Shown here piece after piece: positions 1 to 10,203 of a DNA stretch of 64,000 nt. The stretch covers positions 1 to 64,000 of the forward strand of contig JACTMP010000027.1 in the NCBI GenBank assembly GCA_014584575.1. Direction: 5' to 3'. The position numbers were made by a program, and so were the translations under genes. Under the pieces are notes generated by a model, which saw only the letters and a list, made by a program, of their open reading frames with translations, made no database searches and was not told the origin of the DNA. Every line of letters begins with the position of its first letter. The first letter of the stretch is position 1. The stretch is from Chloroflexota bacterium. Its GTDB lineage: Bacteria > Chloroflexota > Anaerolineae > Promineifilales > Promineifilaceae.

Positions 1-173
1 ATAGGGTTGTTCAGGGAATAGGTGTACCTGTTGAAACTTTGCGGATTGGCCGGGTCTGGTACAATTGAATCCGCCGACAGGAACCGGTTAATATAAGTTA
101 CGTAACCTTCGTCTCTTGGGCCACTAACCTGGTTGTCGGTGATACAAACCTGGTTCAAGATGTCTTTGTCCAT
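1..173 (-). pseudogene. Rhs/YD-repeat protein fragment, runs off the left edge
   Basis: Read leftwards from an ATG at 173, the frame is open to the window edge. It contains the run RFLSADSIVPDPANPQSFNR followed by a YTYSLNNP-like stretch, which is the hallmark end of Rhs/YD-repeat core domains just before the variable toxin tip. The residues before RFLSAD are not the usual WYDP segment and no YD repeats lie upstream. The 5' side ends within about 70 bp in the control region of the plus-strand toxin gene. I read this as a truncated relic; the C-terminal part lies outside the window. It could be the tip of a rearranged Rhs locus, which would fit the toxin-type genes next to it. Confidence 0.6.
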
Positions 174-243
174 GACCGGGGCGAATAGAGCAGCGGATGG
201 ATAACGAATAAGCGGATGGGAAACGGTTTCAGGAGGATCAGCA

Positions 244-511
244 GTGGACATAGTGCATTCTGTCAATGGCGTTCCTATCAGGTTGACTGAGGAGAGGTGG
301 CAGCACATTGCCGACAATAAGCCGTATATGCATGGCCATTATGAATCGGTGTTGCGGGCTGTGGAACAGCCAACCTGGGTATTGCGTGGGTACGCTGGCG
401 CGTTGGTTGCTGTGTTGCCCATTGCCAGACAAGAGTACCTTCATGTAGCATTACAAAGAGATAAATCAGGACGTTGGTTTTATCATTACGGCGTTCATTG
501 CCCGTAGGTGA
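244..511 (+). pseudogene. PBECR-like nuclease toxin, frameshifted near its C-terminus
   Basis: A GTG start follows AGGAGG by 8 bases. The N-terminal 75 residues (HSVNGVPIRLTEERWQHI, then VLRGYAGALVAV) resemble the small phage-barnase/EndoU/colicin/RelE-like (PBECR) family often found beside DUF2283 genes. The annotated frame ends in a non-family tail at 507. In the next frame the same DNA reads GFIITAFIARR and stops at 509-511, and GFIITAF is what intact members end with. A single-base indel around 460-475 therefore separates body from tail. The partner DUF2283 gene starts 12 bp later. Family assignment is from memory; the frameshift itself is directly visible. Confidence 0.72.
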
Positions 512-523
512 AGGAATGACAGT

Positions 524-766
524 ATGGCCGTAGAAATGCTGGCAGAAAGAGATATTTCCCACTTGTTGGGCGCTGTTCCTCATCTGGTACAGTTACCCAG
601 GTCGCAAATGTGGTTGGACTATGACGCTGAGTCAGATGTACTCTATGTGCATTTTGCTGAAAAACCTGTTTCCACCCATAGCGATGTGCGGGAAGATGGT
701 ATCATTTTGGATTATCAGGATGAACGCCTGGTAGGGCTGACTGTTCTAGAAGCCTCACAAAGATAA
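524..766 (+). CDS. DUF2283 domain protein, likely antitoxin partner
   Basis: An 80-residue protein with the DUF2283 signature in its second half: WLDYDAESDVLYVHF, then REDGIILDY and VGLTVLEAS. AAGGA lies 8 bases before the ATG. Members of this family are usually encoded directly after a small PBECR- or DUF4258-type toxin gene, exactly the arrangement here, so an antitoxin or neutralising role is inferred. Unlike its neighbour, this frame is intact. The pair ends at a strong bidirectional terminator. No ACGGCCGT octamer occurs from position 1 to about 1350, whereas the rest of the window averages one per 490 bp, weakly supporting acquired DNA. Confidence 0.8.
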   Translation: MAVEMLAERDISHLLGAVPHLVQLPRSQMWLDYDAESDVLYVHFAEKPVSTHSDVREDGIILDYQDERLVGLTVLEASQR

Positions 767-788
767 AAGACAGACCAAAAAAATAACA

Positions 789-818
789 AAAAGAGCCGGT
801 GGAAACACCGGCTCTTTT
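789..818. terminator. Bidirectional intrinsic terminator
   Basis: Perfect 13-bp stem (AAAAGAGCCGGTG and its complement) around a GAAA tetraloop, with an A tract on one side and a T tract on the other. It separates the plus-strand DUF2283 gene from the convergent cox operon. Confidence 0.9.
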
Positions 819-848
819 ACTGATTACCGATAACCGTTTACCGTGTAC

Positions 849-912
849 GGGCGAGGCAGGTGGGAGAGCAGGTTTGGGTAAACGAATGACGTATTACCCA
901 CCTGCCTCGCCC
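849..912. repeat. Inverted repeat abutting the coxM stop codon
   Basis: Perfect 16-bp arms (gggcgaggcaggtggg at 849-864 and its complement at 897-912) with a 32-base spacer. The right arm touches the stop codon of the minus-strand coxM gene. It follows phrase-type sequence (GATTACCG, ATAACCG) at 822-842. Confidence 0.8.
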
Positions 913-1853
913 CTACTTCTTCAACCGCCGTTCAATCTCATCCAATACATCCGCGGCGACATCCTTCACATTCTTTTGCAGGCGGGCCACCCAGCCGGCG
1001 CGGTGCCCGGCCAGATTAAGCGCACGGCCGACAAAAATGGGCGCCATCTGGCGGCGGTAATCGGCGCTGGCGTGAATATCGCCCATCACGTCACTGCCCA
1101 GGTCGTTGAGGACGAGAGCGGCGGCGGCAGCGATATTGTCATCGGTGAGCCGCTTGCCAACCAACGCCGCGCCCACGGAGGGAGCGGCTGTCGCCTTAGG
1201 CGTCAACCCACCAACGGCCACGCTGCACGCCGTACACTCACCCGTCAGGCTGACGGTGATGTTGGCGCACGCGCCCACCATGGCATAACGGGAAGCGGGG
1301 TTGAACAGTTTGGCATAGGCGGAACCATTTTCAGTACCTTCGGCGGGGACTTCTACGGCCGTTAACACCTCATTTTCCGCCAGCGCCGTCTCAAACAGCC
1401 CGGTGAAAAAGTTGGCCGCATGGACACTGCGCGTCCCATTCGCCCCGGCAATGTGGAAGGTCGCGCCCAAGGCCAGAAAGACCGTCGGCAAATCAGACGC
1501 CGGATCAGCATGGGCCACATTGCCACCCACCGTGCCCCGGTTGCGCACCTGTGGGTCGCCAATCATCCCAGCGGCGTGTTTCAGCGCGTCCGGGAAGTGG
1601 CGGTCGCCTTCGGCGGCAACGGTGGCATGGGTGGTCAGCGCGCCAATGTGGAAGCTGTTACCACTCTTGGTGATGCCGCGCAGCCCATCAATCCGGCCAA
1701 TATCAATCAACACACCAGGGTCAGACAGGCGCATCTTCATCACCGGCAGCAGGCTGTGGCCGCCGGCAATAAATTTGCCGCCATGTTGCCCCATCAGGGC
1801 GACCGCTTCGTCCACCGAACCGGCCCGGTAGTAATCAAATTTTGGTGGATACA

Positions 1854-1854
<1 letters not shown>
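913..1854 (-). CDS. coxM: Molybdenum hydroxylase FAD-binding subunit, CoxM-like
   Basis: A 313-residue medium subunit of the xanthine oxidase/aerobic CO dehydrogenase family. It carries FAD and passes electrons from the 2Fe-2S subunit to the acceptor. FAD-binding motifs are visible: AGGHSLLPVMKMRL near residue 32 and TVGGNVAHADPASDLP near residue 108. A C-terminal CO_deh_flav_C-type domain follows. Length is near the family norm (about 290). The start overlaps the coxL stop as TGATG, with GGAGG just upstream, so translation is coupled. It is the last gene of coxG-coxS-coxL-coxM. Confidence 0.93.
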
Positions 1855-4216
<2,362 letters not shown>

Positions 4217-4217
<1 letters not shown>

Positions 4218-4687
4218 TAGTCACCTCCCGCCATGGCTTGCGCGCCGGCTTTCACCGCCCGGACGATGTTCTCGTAACCGGTGCAGCGACAGAGATTGCC
4301 TTCTAACCCGTGCCGCACTTCTTCGTCGGTGATATGGGGATTGCCTTCGGCCAGTTTGGTCGCGGCCAAAATCATGCCAGGGGTGCAAAAGCCGCATTGC
4401 AGACCGTGTTTGTCCCAAAAGGCTTGCTGCATGGGGTGCAGGTTCCCATTGCTGGCCAGCCCTTCGATGGTGGTGACGCTTGCGCCATCGGCCTGCACGG
4501 CGAGGACTGTGCATGATTTCACGGCCGTGCCGTTCAAATGAATGGTACAGGAGCCGCATTGGGTGGTGTCGCAGCCAATGTTAGCTCCTGTCAGGCCCAG
4601 CTCATCGCGCAAAAAGTGAACCAATAGCATACGCGGTTCCACGTCGCGCTCAGTAGCTTTGCCGTTGACAGTCATGGATACTTTCAT
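4217..4687 (-). CDS. coxS: Molybdenum hydroxylase 2Fe-2S subunit, CoxS-like
   Basis: A 156-residue small subunit with two 2Fe-2S clusters. The plant-ferredoxin-like N-terminal cluster is CDTTQCGSC plus a later SCTVLA cysteine. The C-terminal helical cluster is QCGFCTPG and [10 protein letters not shown]. All eight expected cysteines are present. It carries electrons from the molybdenum site of CoxL to the FAD of CoxM. The start has AGGAGG 8 bases upstream. The gene follows coxG after a 150-bp gap that contains a phrase-type palindrome. Confidence 0.95.
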
Positions 4688-4784
4688 GTTTTACCGCCTC
4701 CTATTCCTGAATTGTGAACGAACGGATAAATGAGTGGGGAAATCAGGTCTTTGTTTGTGGGGGATCACCTCCTTACCAGAAGAG

Positions 4785-4840
4785 GTAATTGGGTAATTGC
4801 GTAATTAAGTAATTGCTCAATTACCCAATTGCGCAATTAC
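4785..4840. repeat. Phrase palindrome, TAATTGGG vocabulary
   Basis: Plus-strand copies of GTAATTGGGTAATTG are followed by the complementary CAATTACCCAATTGC, giving a foldback about 55 bp long between coxG and coxS. It overlaps the coxG stop codon by 4 bases. The same vocabulary recurs at 12499, 33551 and 36585. Confidence 0.8.
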
Positions 4841-5517
4841 TTCAATTTCCGGGCTACTTTTTTAGCAATGAGTCCGGCAAACCAATCAAGCAAAATATAC
4901 AGAATGAACAAAGCACCCGCGCCAATGACCACTTTGCGGATGAGTTCGGCCTGTTCTTCGTCGGCGAGCATATCATCCACCATATGGCGGGCCACACCGA
5001 GGGCGAATTCGGTTTGGGTAGGGGGAGCGGGGGGTGTTTCGACGGCCGTGTCCACCCCACTCTGCCCATCTCCATTCATCCGCGCCGCAATTTGCGCTTC
5101 CAACCCTTCCAGGCTTTGGCGGATGATGGCGTTGGCGGACGTGTCCAGCAATCGCTGGCCCACGCTGGCTAAGCGACCACCCACCTGGGCGTCGCCTTCG
5201 TAGTGGAGGATGGTGCTGTCCCCGTTGGGTTCCAGACGGAGACGGCCGTGGCCCTTCACAAACCCCGGCGCGCCCTTGCCATCTACGGCAATGGCGTAGC
5301 TCTCCGGCGATTGAATGTCTGATAACACAATGTTGCCGTTAAAATTGCCCTGCACCGGGCCAACCTTGATTTTGAGAATGCCCTGGTATTCGTTTTCGGC
5401 CACCTGATCCAGTTTTTCGCAGCCGGGCATAACGCTGGCTAATATGTGGGGATCGAGCAGCATAGGCCAGATAACCTCTGTAGGGGCGGCAAAAGTATGA
5501 GCGCCGTTGATTTTCAT
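4837..5517 (-). CDS. coxG: CoxG-family SRPBCC protein with C-terminal membrane anchor
   Basis: A 226-residue protein. Residues 1-145 match the CO dehydrogenase subunit G (SRPBCC) fold: INGAHTFAAPTEVIWPMLLD at the start, GCEKLD and KVGPVQGNFNG in the middle. A variable linker follows, then a hydrophobic helix near the end (AGALFILYILLDWFAGLI) followed by a basic tail. In Oligotropha, CoxG recruits the enzyme to the cytoplasmic membrane; the helix here is consistent with that role. ATG 5517 is preferred over GTG 5520 because AAGGAG is 6 bases upstream. It is the first gene of the cox operon. Confidence 0.88.
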   Translation of the reverse strand: MKINGAHTFAAPTEVIWPMLLDPHILASVMPGCEKLDQVAENEYQGILKIKVGPVQGNFNGNIVLSDIQSPESYAIAVDGKGAPGFVKGHGRLRLEPNGDSTILHYEGDAQVGGRLASVGQRLLDTSANAIIRQSLEGLEAQIAARMNGDGQSGVDTAVETPPAPPTQTEFALGVARHMVDDMLADEEQAELIRKVVIGAGALFILYILLDWFAGLIAKKVARKLK

Positions 5518-5645
5518 CACTATCTCCTTGAGGATTGGGTAACGTTATTGTTGAGTTGTGAGGATTGCCTGAATTTCAGGCAAGTTTATTGTATCTGTTT
5601 TACCTAAAGTGGGGAAGGGTGTCAAAAAACGTGCGAAGTAAGTAA

Positions 5646-6212
5646 TCAGTCGGCCAGCAGGCACATCGCCTCACAGCCTTCACAGTCATGGTAGGCAGCG
5701 AGGGCGGCGCGGATGAAACCATCGGCCATTTCGCGCAGCCGGTGGTCGGTAATGCCTTGCGCAATGCGACTGATGACGCGCTTGGGCATGAGGTTCATGC
5801 CGCGTGGCTGTTCCAGTTCCGCTTGCAGGCGCAGATTGGCTTCCAAACGGGTCTGGTTGCCCAGGTCATAGAGCTGGGCCTGTATGGCAAACAGGCCAAA
5901 TCCCACCGTTTCACGCATGGTGGCTTCTGGTTGAATGGGCACGGCCGTGTCCAGTTTTACAGGATAGACAGAAATAGTATGGGCGTGGCGGTCTATCTTC
6001 CCTTCTAGGTCGGTGAAGATGCGGATGGTGTATGCCCCTAATTCCACCGTTTCATACAGCACCCGAATCTGGTTCGGCGCATACGTATGCACCAGGGAGA
6101 TATGGGGCATAAACTGGGCAACCTGGATCAACTCACTAAAAAATGTGAGTGTCTCTTGAACTTCCGCAGGGAAAATGAAGGTGCGCTGTATCGAGCCGGA
6201 AATTTGGATCAT
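5646..6212 (-). CDS. DUF1997 (SRPBCC-like) protein
   Basis: A 188-residue protein resembling DUF1997 proteins, which are predicted to have a lipid- or ligand-binding SRPBCC fold. The N-terminus ([22 protein letters not shown]) resembles the opening strand and helix of that fold. The C-terminus has a cysteine cluster, CEGCEAMC, which is unusual. The ATG overlaps the stop of the phaR-like gene as ATGA, so the two are translationally coupled. A link to granule lipid biology is suggested by context only. Confidence 0.65.
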   Translation of the reverse strand: MIQISGSIQRTFIFPAEVQETLTFFSELIQVAQFMPHISLVHTYAPNQIRVLYETVELGAYTIRIFTDLEGKIDRHAHTISVYPVKLDTAVPIQPEATMRETVGFGLFAIQAQLYDLGNQTRLEANLRLQAELEQPRGMNLMPKRVISRIAQGITDHRLREMADGFIRAALAAYHDCEGCEAMCLLAD

Positions 6213-6799
6213 GGAGGCGGTTCAGGGGAATGGGTGGGGTTTGGTTGGGATTTATCACTTTCTTCAATCAGGCTGTCAATCCTCGATGACAACTCTTCAA
6301 TTTGACTGGTAAGTTGTTCCACTTCATCACGCGAAGGCACGCCGCGGGCGCTAAACAAACGACCGAGCTGGCCCGGCGACGTCGATTCGGCCACATCTGA
6401 CCCCAGCGACAGTAGTTTGTCGCGCAGGCGGGTGGCATCTTCCCGCGCCAGTTCACCGCGATTAACCAGGGTTTGCAGCCGTTTTTCGATCTCTTCGTCC
6501 ACGTGGTGCAGCATCCCCAACGGCGCGGTGAGCGTGCGACGCAAAGCGTTGACGGTATCACCACCTGACTGCACCAATCCGGCGAGGACGGATTGGGGCA
6601 GGAAGCCGCTGCTGCGTTTTTCTTGTTCAAAGATGATCTGGGAGAGGGTGACGGCCGTCAGGTCTTCATCGGTGGTGTGGTCCACCACCTGCACTTCTTC
6701 CCCCTGACGGATCAGGTCGGCAATGCCATCCAGGGTAATATATTTTTTTTCTTCCGTATCGTACAGTTTGCGATTGGGATAACGTTTGATAACCCGCAT
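6209..6799 (-). CDS. phaR: PhaR-type polyhydroxyalkanoate synthesis regulator
   Basis: A 196-residue protein. Residues 1-60 are the PHB accumulation regulator DNA-binding domain ([19 protein letters not shown], then [14 protein letters not shown]), followed by a PHB_acc segment ([17 protein letters not shown]). The C-terminal half is helical with a coiled-coil tail ([19 protein letters not shown]). The family senses PHA granules and represses phasin and phaR transcription. ATG 6799 is chosen because AAGGA is 8 bases upstream; at ATG 6805 it would be almost touching. A 21-bp palindrome matching one before the phasin gene lies at 6812-6832, implying autoregulation. No phaC, phaA or phaB is in the window. 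Confidence 0.88.
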   Translation of the reverse strand: MRVIKRYPNRKLYDTEEKKYITLDGIADLIRQGEEVQVVDHTTDEDLTAVTLSQIIFEQEKRSSGFLPQSVLAGLVQSGGDTVNALRRTLTAPLGMLHHVDEEIEKRLQTLVNRGELAREDATRLRDKLLSLGSDVAESTSPGQLGRLFSARGVPSRDEVEQLTSQIEELSSRIDSLIEESDKSQPNPTHSPEPPP

Positions 6800-6811
6800 T
6801 GCCATTTCCTT

Positions 6812-6832
6812 TTATGATTCAGTGCGTCATAA
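6812..6832 (-). promoter_or_regulatory. Predicted PhaR operator
   Basis: A 21-bp palindrome with arms TTATGATTCA and TGCGTCATAA around one central G, starting 12 bp before the chosen phaR start. It matches the palindrome at 8033-8053 in front of the phasin-like gene. Binding by PhaR is inferred from that shared position. Confidence 0.7.
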
Positions 6833-6910
6833 GAATTATAGGCGGGTTTTTGGGGGATGCAAAAGGGAGAAAGGTCATTGGTCGTGAAGTAATCGCCAAT
6901 TTTTAATCTG

Positions 6911-7042
6911 GGTAATGTTACGAAGTTTTCGCCACCTCTTTAAGACAACAACGGATTGAGGAATAAGCGGAAAAATTCCCAGAGGGGAATCCGTTCAATT
7001 CTTTATCCGCTATAGTCATTGCCAAAAACTTAAGACATTACC
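6911..7042. repeat. Nested inverted repeat downstream of phasin gene
   Basis: Outer arms GGTAATGT..AGTTTT (6911-6929) and AAAACT..ACATTACC (7025-7042) enclose an inner hairpin (ATTCCC/GGGAAT) and CGGATT/ATCCG phrases. It spans the gap between the phasin stop codon and the phaR control region. Confidence 0.65.
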
Positions 7043-7419
7043 TAATCTGTAGTTTCCTGGTTTTCGCTGACTATCGTGGCCGGGGGCGACGGCCGTTGCT
7101 CCAATTCGTGCAGCGCCTCTATCTTTGCCAGCAAATTGGAAACCTGGTCATTCAAGGCGTCAATGTCCGTTTTGGTGGGCATATTCAGACGGGTCAACAG
7201 GGAATTCATCGGGTGGGGTAAACGCCGTCGGCCCGGTGATGCTTCTGTTTCTGCTTCTTCGGACTCGATCAACCGGCTCACCCGTGACTTGACGGCCCCA
7301 CTCACTACCACCACCGCGCCAATGCTCGCCATCACCAACCGGCGTGACGTTTCTGTGGGGGACACGGCCGTGTCGCTCCCCACCATCTCTTCTTCTACGA
7401 CAATAATCTCTTCACTCAT
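7042..7419 (-). CDS. Phasin-like PHA granule-associated protein
   Basis: A 125-residue acidic protein beginning MSEEIIVVEEE. A hydrophobic stretch (LVMASIGAVVVVSGAV) is followed by a basic linker and a C-terminal coiled coil typical of poly(hydroxyalkanoate) granule-associated proteins (LNMPTKTDIDALNDQVSNLL). ATG 7419 is chosen over the upstream start at 7455 because GAGAGGG precedes it. The C-terminal module is shared with the next gene (NIPSKNDINSLSTKV), so the two are paralogues. Role: coating PHA granules or regulating granule size. Confidence 0.75.
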   Translation of the reverse strand: MSEEIIVVEEEMVGSDTAVSPTETSRRLVMASIGAVVVVSGAVKSRVSRLIESEEAETEASPGRRRLPHPMNSLLTRLNMPTKTDIDALNDQVSNLLAKIEALHELEQRPSPPATIVSENQETTD

Positions 7420-7437
7420 TACGACACCCTCTCGTAA

Positions 7438-7460
7438 GGCGATTTTCAAAATCACCCCAC
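7438..7460. repeat. GATTTTCAAAATC palindrome, copy 1
   Basis: GGCGATTTTCAAAATCACCCCAC lies just upstream of the phasin start. It is a slightly degraded copy of the perfect palindrome at 54854-54880 before marR. Confidence 0.6.
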
Positions 7461-7510
7461 GACATCCATTCGATCACCTTGTCACCTTGTCAAGTATACC
7501 TCGCCCAAAC

Positions 7511-7540
7511 AAAAAAAGAAGCAGGCCATAGGCCTGCTTC
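7511..7540 (-). terminator. Intrinsic terminator after the second phasin gene
   Basis: A 10-bp stem GAAGCAGGCC/GGCCTGCTTC with a 3-base loop, followed on the minus strand by seven Ts. It ends the transcript of 7570-7980. Confidence 0.85.
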
Positions 7541-7569
7541 TCCACTTTTTACTGCTTACCGCTCACTGT

Positions 7570-7980
7570 TTACTGAACGGCGGGTTTGCTCATCTCTTCC
7601 ACTTTTTTGTTCAGCTTCGTCACTTTGGTGCTCAGGCTGTTGATGTCATTCTTGGAAGGAATGTTCATGGCGTGCAGCAGGGATTCCATGCGCTTGCCGA
7701 ATTCTTTTTCCAGCCGCTTCTGGGTATTGCGGATGCTCTTCTCACGGGTTTCCCGCTGTTTCTTCACGTTGTCACGGGTTTCTTTTTCCAGCTTCTCGCC
7801 GCGTTCCAGCATTTTGGTGGAAAACTCGCCAGCATTCGTGCGCGCATTTTTCACGGTGTCGGTGGTTAAAGAGACGGTGTAAGAAGCCGTGCCTAAACCA
7901 AGCAGATAAACCTTACGCGCGTTTTCTAAAACGACGTTACCCTTTTCTTCCATCTCGGTGAATTCAATTGTCTCAGTCAT
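7570..7980 (-). CDS. Phasin-like PHA granule-associated protein
   Basis: A 136-residue protein beginning MTETIEFTEMEEK. Residues 15-35 form a hydrophobic amphipathic segment (VYLLGLGTASYTVSLTT). A long charged coiled coil follows (MLERGEKLEKETRDNVKKQ), and the C-terminal granule-protein motif is NIPSKNDINSLSTKVTKLN. The ATG at 7980 has GGAGG 8 bases upstream. It has its own promoter with overlapping PhaR-like palindromes and its own terminator, so it is a single-gene transcript. Inferred role: phasin on PHA inclusions. Confidence 0.78.
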   Translation of the reverse strand: MTETIEFTEMEEKGNVVLENARKVYLLGLGTASYTVSLTTDTVKNARTNAGEFSTKMLERGEKLEKETRDNVKKQRETREKSIRNTQKRLEKEFGKRMESLLHAMNIPSKNDINSLSTKVTKLNKKVEEMSKPAVQ

Positions 7981-8032
7981 GATTTGCCTCCAAATTATTT
8001 CTCTGCCACAAGGCAGGTTACGGTTAAAATTT

Positions 8033-8086
8033 TTATGACGCAGTGCATCATAAGCAAAATATAACACACTGCGTCATAAATGTCAA
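8033..8086 (-). promoter_or_regulatory. Phasin promoter with two predicted PhaR operators
   Basis: On the minus strand, TTGACA (8086-8081) and TATATT (8063-8058) are separated by 17 bp, a near-consensus sigma-70 promoter. A 21-bp palindrome of arms TTATGACGCA and TGCATCATAA lies at 8033-8053 just downstream of the -10. A second, weaker copy (right arm perfect, left arm 7 of 10) centred at 8069 fills the spacer. Centres are 26 bp apart. The layout is what repression by a dimeric regulator would need; PhaR is the obvious candidate. Confidence 0.8.
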
Positions 8087-8116
8087 CCGGGTTTTTGTGA
8101 GGCGAATATGAGAAGA

Positions 8117-8176
8117 GGTAATCGGTTATCGGTAAACGGTAATCGTATGTTCACCGATTACCGTTTACCGTTTACC
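8117..8176. repeat. Phrase palindrome, GGTAATCGG vocabulary
   Basis: GGTAATCGGTTATCGGTAAACGG on one side folds onto CACCGATTACCGTTTACCG on the other. It overlaps the aspS stop codon (8172). The same vocabulary is at 46864, 57380, 59964 and shorter sites. Confidence 0.8.
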
Positions 8177-9944
8177 CACGCAAGGCCAGGGCAATCTGCA
8201 ATTCATCCAACTGCTTCTGGGCAACGGTGGAAGGTGTGTCCGACATCAGGTCGGTGGCCTGGGCGGTTTTGGGGAAGGCCATTACTTCGCGGATGTTGGG
8301 TTCGCCGCACATGAGGGCCACCAGCCGGTCAATGCCGGGGGCAATGCCCCCGTGCGGCGGCGCGCCATACTCAAATGCTTCCAGCATATGCCCAAATTGG
8401 GATTCGGCCTCTTCCCAGGAGAAGCCGATGAGTTCCATGATTTTGCGCTGCAACGGCCGTTCGTGAATCCGAATACTGCCGCCCGCCACCTCAAAGCCAT
8501 TGCATACCAGGTCATACTGCTCGCTCAACACCTGGCCCGGGTCCGTATCCAGCAGCGGGATATGCTCCCGCTTCGGTGATGTGAACATATGGTGGCTGGG
8601 CGCATAATGCCCATCCTCCATCACCTCTTCAAACAGCGGGAAATCAACCACCCAACAAAAGGCCAGTTCCTTCTTATCCTTCAGCCCCAATCGTGTGCCC
8701 ATTTCCTCGCGCAATGTGCCCAACACCGCATGGACAATACGCTTCTCATCGCTGGAAATGAGAATCAGGTCGCCATTGCCCGCCCCCATCCGCTCGGTAA
8801 TGGCAATCAACTGCTCTACCGTGAAGAACTTGGCAATAGGGCCACGAATTTCACCCGTCTCCGGGTGAATGGCTAAATAGGCCAGGGCTTTGGCCCCGGC
8901 CATTTTTGCCAAATCTTCCAGATCGGTTAACTGCTTGCGGCTGTAATCACCGCAACCCGGCGCACAAATGGCTTTTACCGGCTTGCCCGCGGCCACATTT
9001 TCGGCAAAAACACGGAAGGCGCTGTCGGCGACCAGGTCACTGATATCGGTCAGTTCCAGGCCGTAACGCACATCGGGGCGGTCTGTGCCGAAGCGGTTTA
9101 CGGCCTCGTGATAACTCAAGCGCGGGAACTTATCATGCGCCAGTGGCACCAGGCTGGTGTGTTTCACCATGCCGATCATCAACGCTTCAATCAAATCCAG
9201 CACATCATCGCGGCCGACGAAGCTCATTTCCATGTCCAATTGGGTGAACTCTGGCTGCCGGTCGGCGCGTAAATCTTCATCGCGGAAACAGCGGGCTATC
9301 TGGAAATACCGCTCATACCCCGCCACCATGAGCAGTTGTTTCAACTGCTGTGGGCTTTGCGGCAGGGCGTAAAATTTGCCGGGATGCACCCGGCTGGGCA
9401 CCAGATAATCCCGCGCCCCTTCCGGCGTGCTTTTGAATAAGATGGGCGTCTCGACTTCCAGAAAACCACGTTCATCCAAAAAGTCGCGGATAAATTTAAT
9501 GGCTTTGTGGCGGATGGTGAGGTTGCGTTGCAGCCGTTCGCGGCGCAAATCCAGGTAGCGGTATTTCAAGCGCAGGCTTTCGTCCACGTTTTCGTCGCGG
9601 TCAATCAAAAACGGCGGCGTTTTAGCCGGGTTCAGGATGACGACTTCTTCAGCCAGCACTTCAATGGCGCCGGTGGGTAGGTTGGGGTTTTCCTGGCCAG
9701 ACGGCCGTGGCGAAACCTTCCCTTTGATTTGCAGCACATATTCGCCGCGCACCGTTTCGGCCAGTTTGAAGCCGTCAGCGGTACGGCCGGAATCAATGAC
9801 CACCTGGCATTTGCCGAGGCGGTCGCGCAGGTCAATAAAAATGACGCCGCCCATATCGCGTCGCCGGTTGACCCATCCGGCCAGGGTTACGGTCTGGCCC
9901 ACATCTTCCAGACGGAGTTGTCCACAACTATGTGTTTTTAGCAT
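8172..9944 (-). CDS. aspS: Aspartyl-tRNA synthetase
   Basis: A 590-residue bacterial-type class II synthetase that attaches aspartate to tRNA-Asp. In order: OB-fold anticodon-binding domain (about 1-110, LAGWVNRRRDMGGVIFIDLR), catalytic core with motif 2 (FRDEDLRADRQPEFTQLDME), bacterial GAD insertion (about 290-420), and motif 3 (GIDRLVALM) near the end. Length matches the family. ATG 9944 is chosen because the conserved start is MLKTHSCGQ; an in-frame upstream start at 10007 would add a non-conserved leader. Neighbours are unrelated. Confidence 0.97.
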   Translation of the reverse strand: MLKTHSCGQLRLEDVGQTVTLAGWVNRRRDMGGVIFIDLRDRLGKCQVVIDSGRTADGFKLAETVRGEYVLQIKGKVSPRPSGQENPNLPTGAIEVLAEEVVILNPAKTPPFLIDRDENVDESLRLKYRYLDLRRERLQRNLTIRHKAIKFIRDFLDERGFLEVETPILFKSTPEGARDYLVPSRVHPGKFYALPQSPQQLKQLLMVAGYERYFQIARCFRDEDLRADRQPEFTQLDMEMSFVGRDDVLDLIEALMIGMVKHTSLVPLAHDKFPRLSYHEAVNRFGTDRPDVRYGLELTDISDLVADSAFRVFAENVAAGKPVKAICAPGCGDYSRKQLTDLEDLAKMAGAKALAYLAIHPETGEIRGPIAKFFTVEQLIAITERMGAGNGDLILISSDEKRIVHAVLGTLREEMGTRLGLKDKKELAFCWVVDFPLFEEVMEDGHYAPSHHMFTSPKREHIPLLDTDPGQVLSEQYDLVCNGFEVAGGSIRIHERPLQRKIMELIGFSWEEAESQFGHMLEAFEYGAPPHGGIAPGIDRLVALMCGEPNIREVMAFPKTAQATDLMSDTPSTVAQKQLDELQIALALRG

Positions 9945-10054
9945 CGTTCTCTTCCCTTTGTGTTCGCCATTGTGTGGCGCAATTTTTTTATTTGCAGTTT
10001 GAGGCAAATTCCGCGAATTTTATCATGGGGGAGTAGGGGTTGCTAGTGGCAGGT

Positions 10055-10194
10055 GGCAGATAAATCTGCACCTACAAAAGGCAAAGTCGGCCTTCGCCGA
10101 CTAAAACCCAGTGGATACCAGCCCATGAAGGTGGGCTTGGCTGTTTGTAGCCGCGATTTCAATCGCCGGGAATTGAGTATGCAGTCGCCTTATG
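10055..10194. repeat. 140-bp dispersed repeat, copy 1
   Basis: About 140 bp nearly identical to 33011-33150, with equal length. It contains four consecutive small palindromes: GCAGATAAATCTGC, AGTCGGCCTTCGCCGACT, an AGCCCA/TGGGCT stem, and GCGATTTCAATCGC. There is no coding content. It lies in the gap before aspS and after the TPR gene. It resembles a REP/MITE-type element or a structured RNA. Confidence 0.8.
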
Positions 10195-10203
10195 GGTGGA
10201 TGG

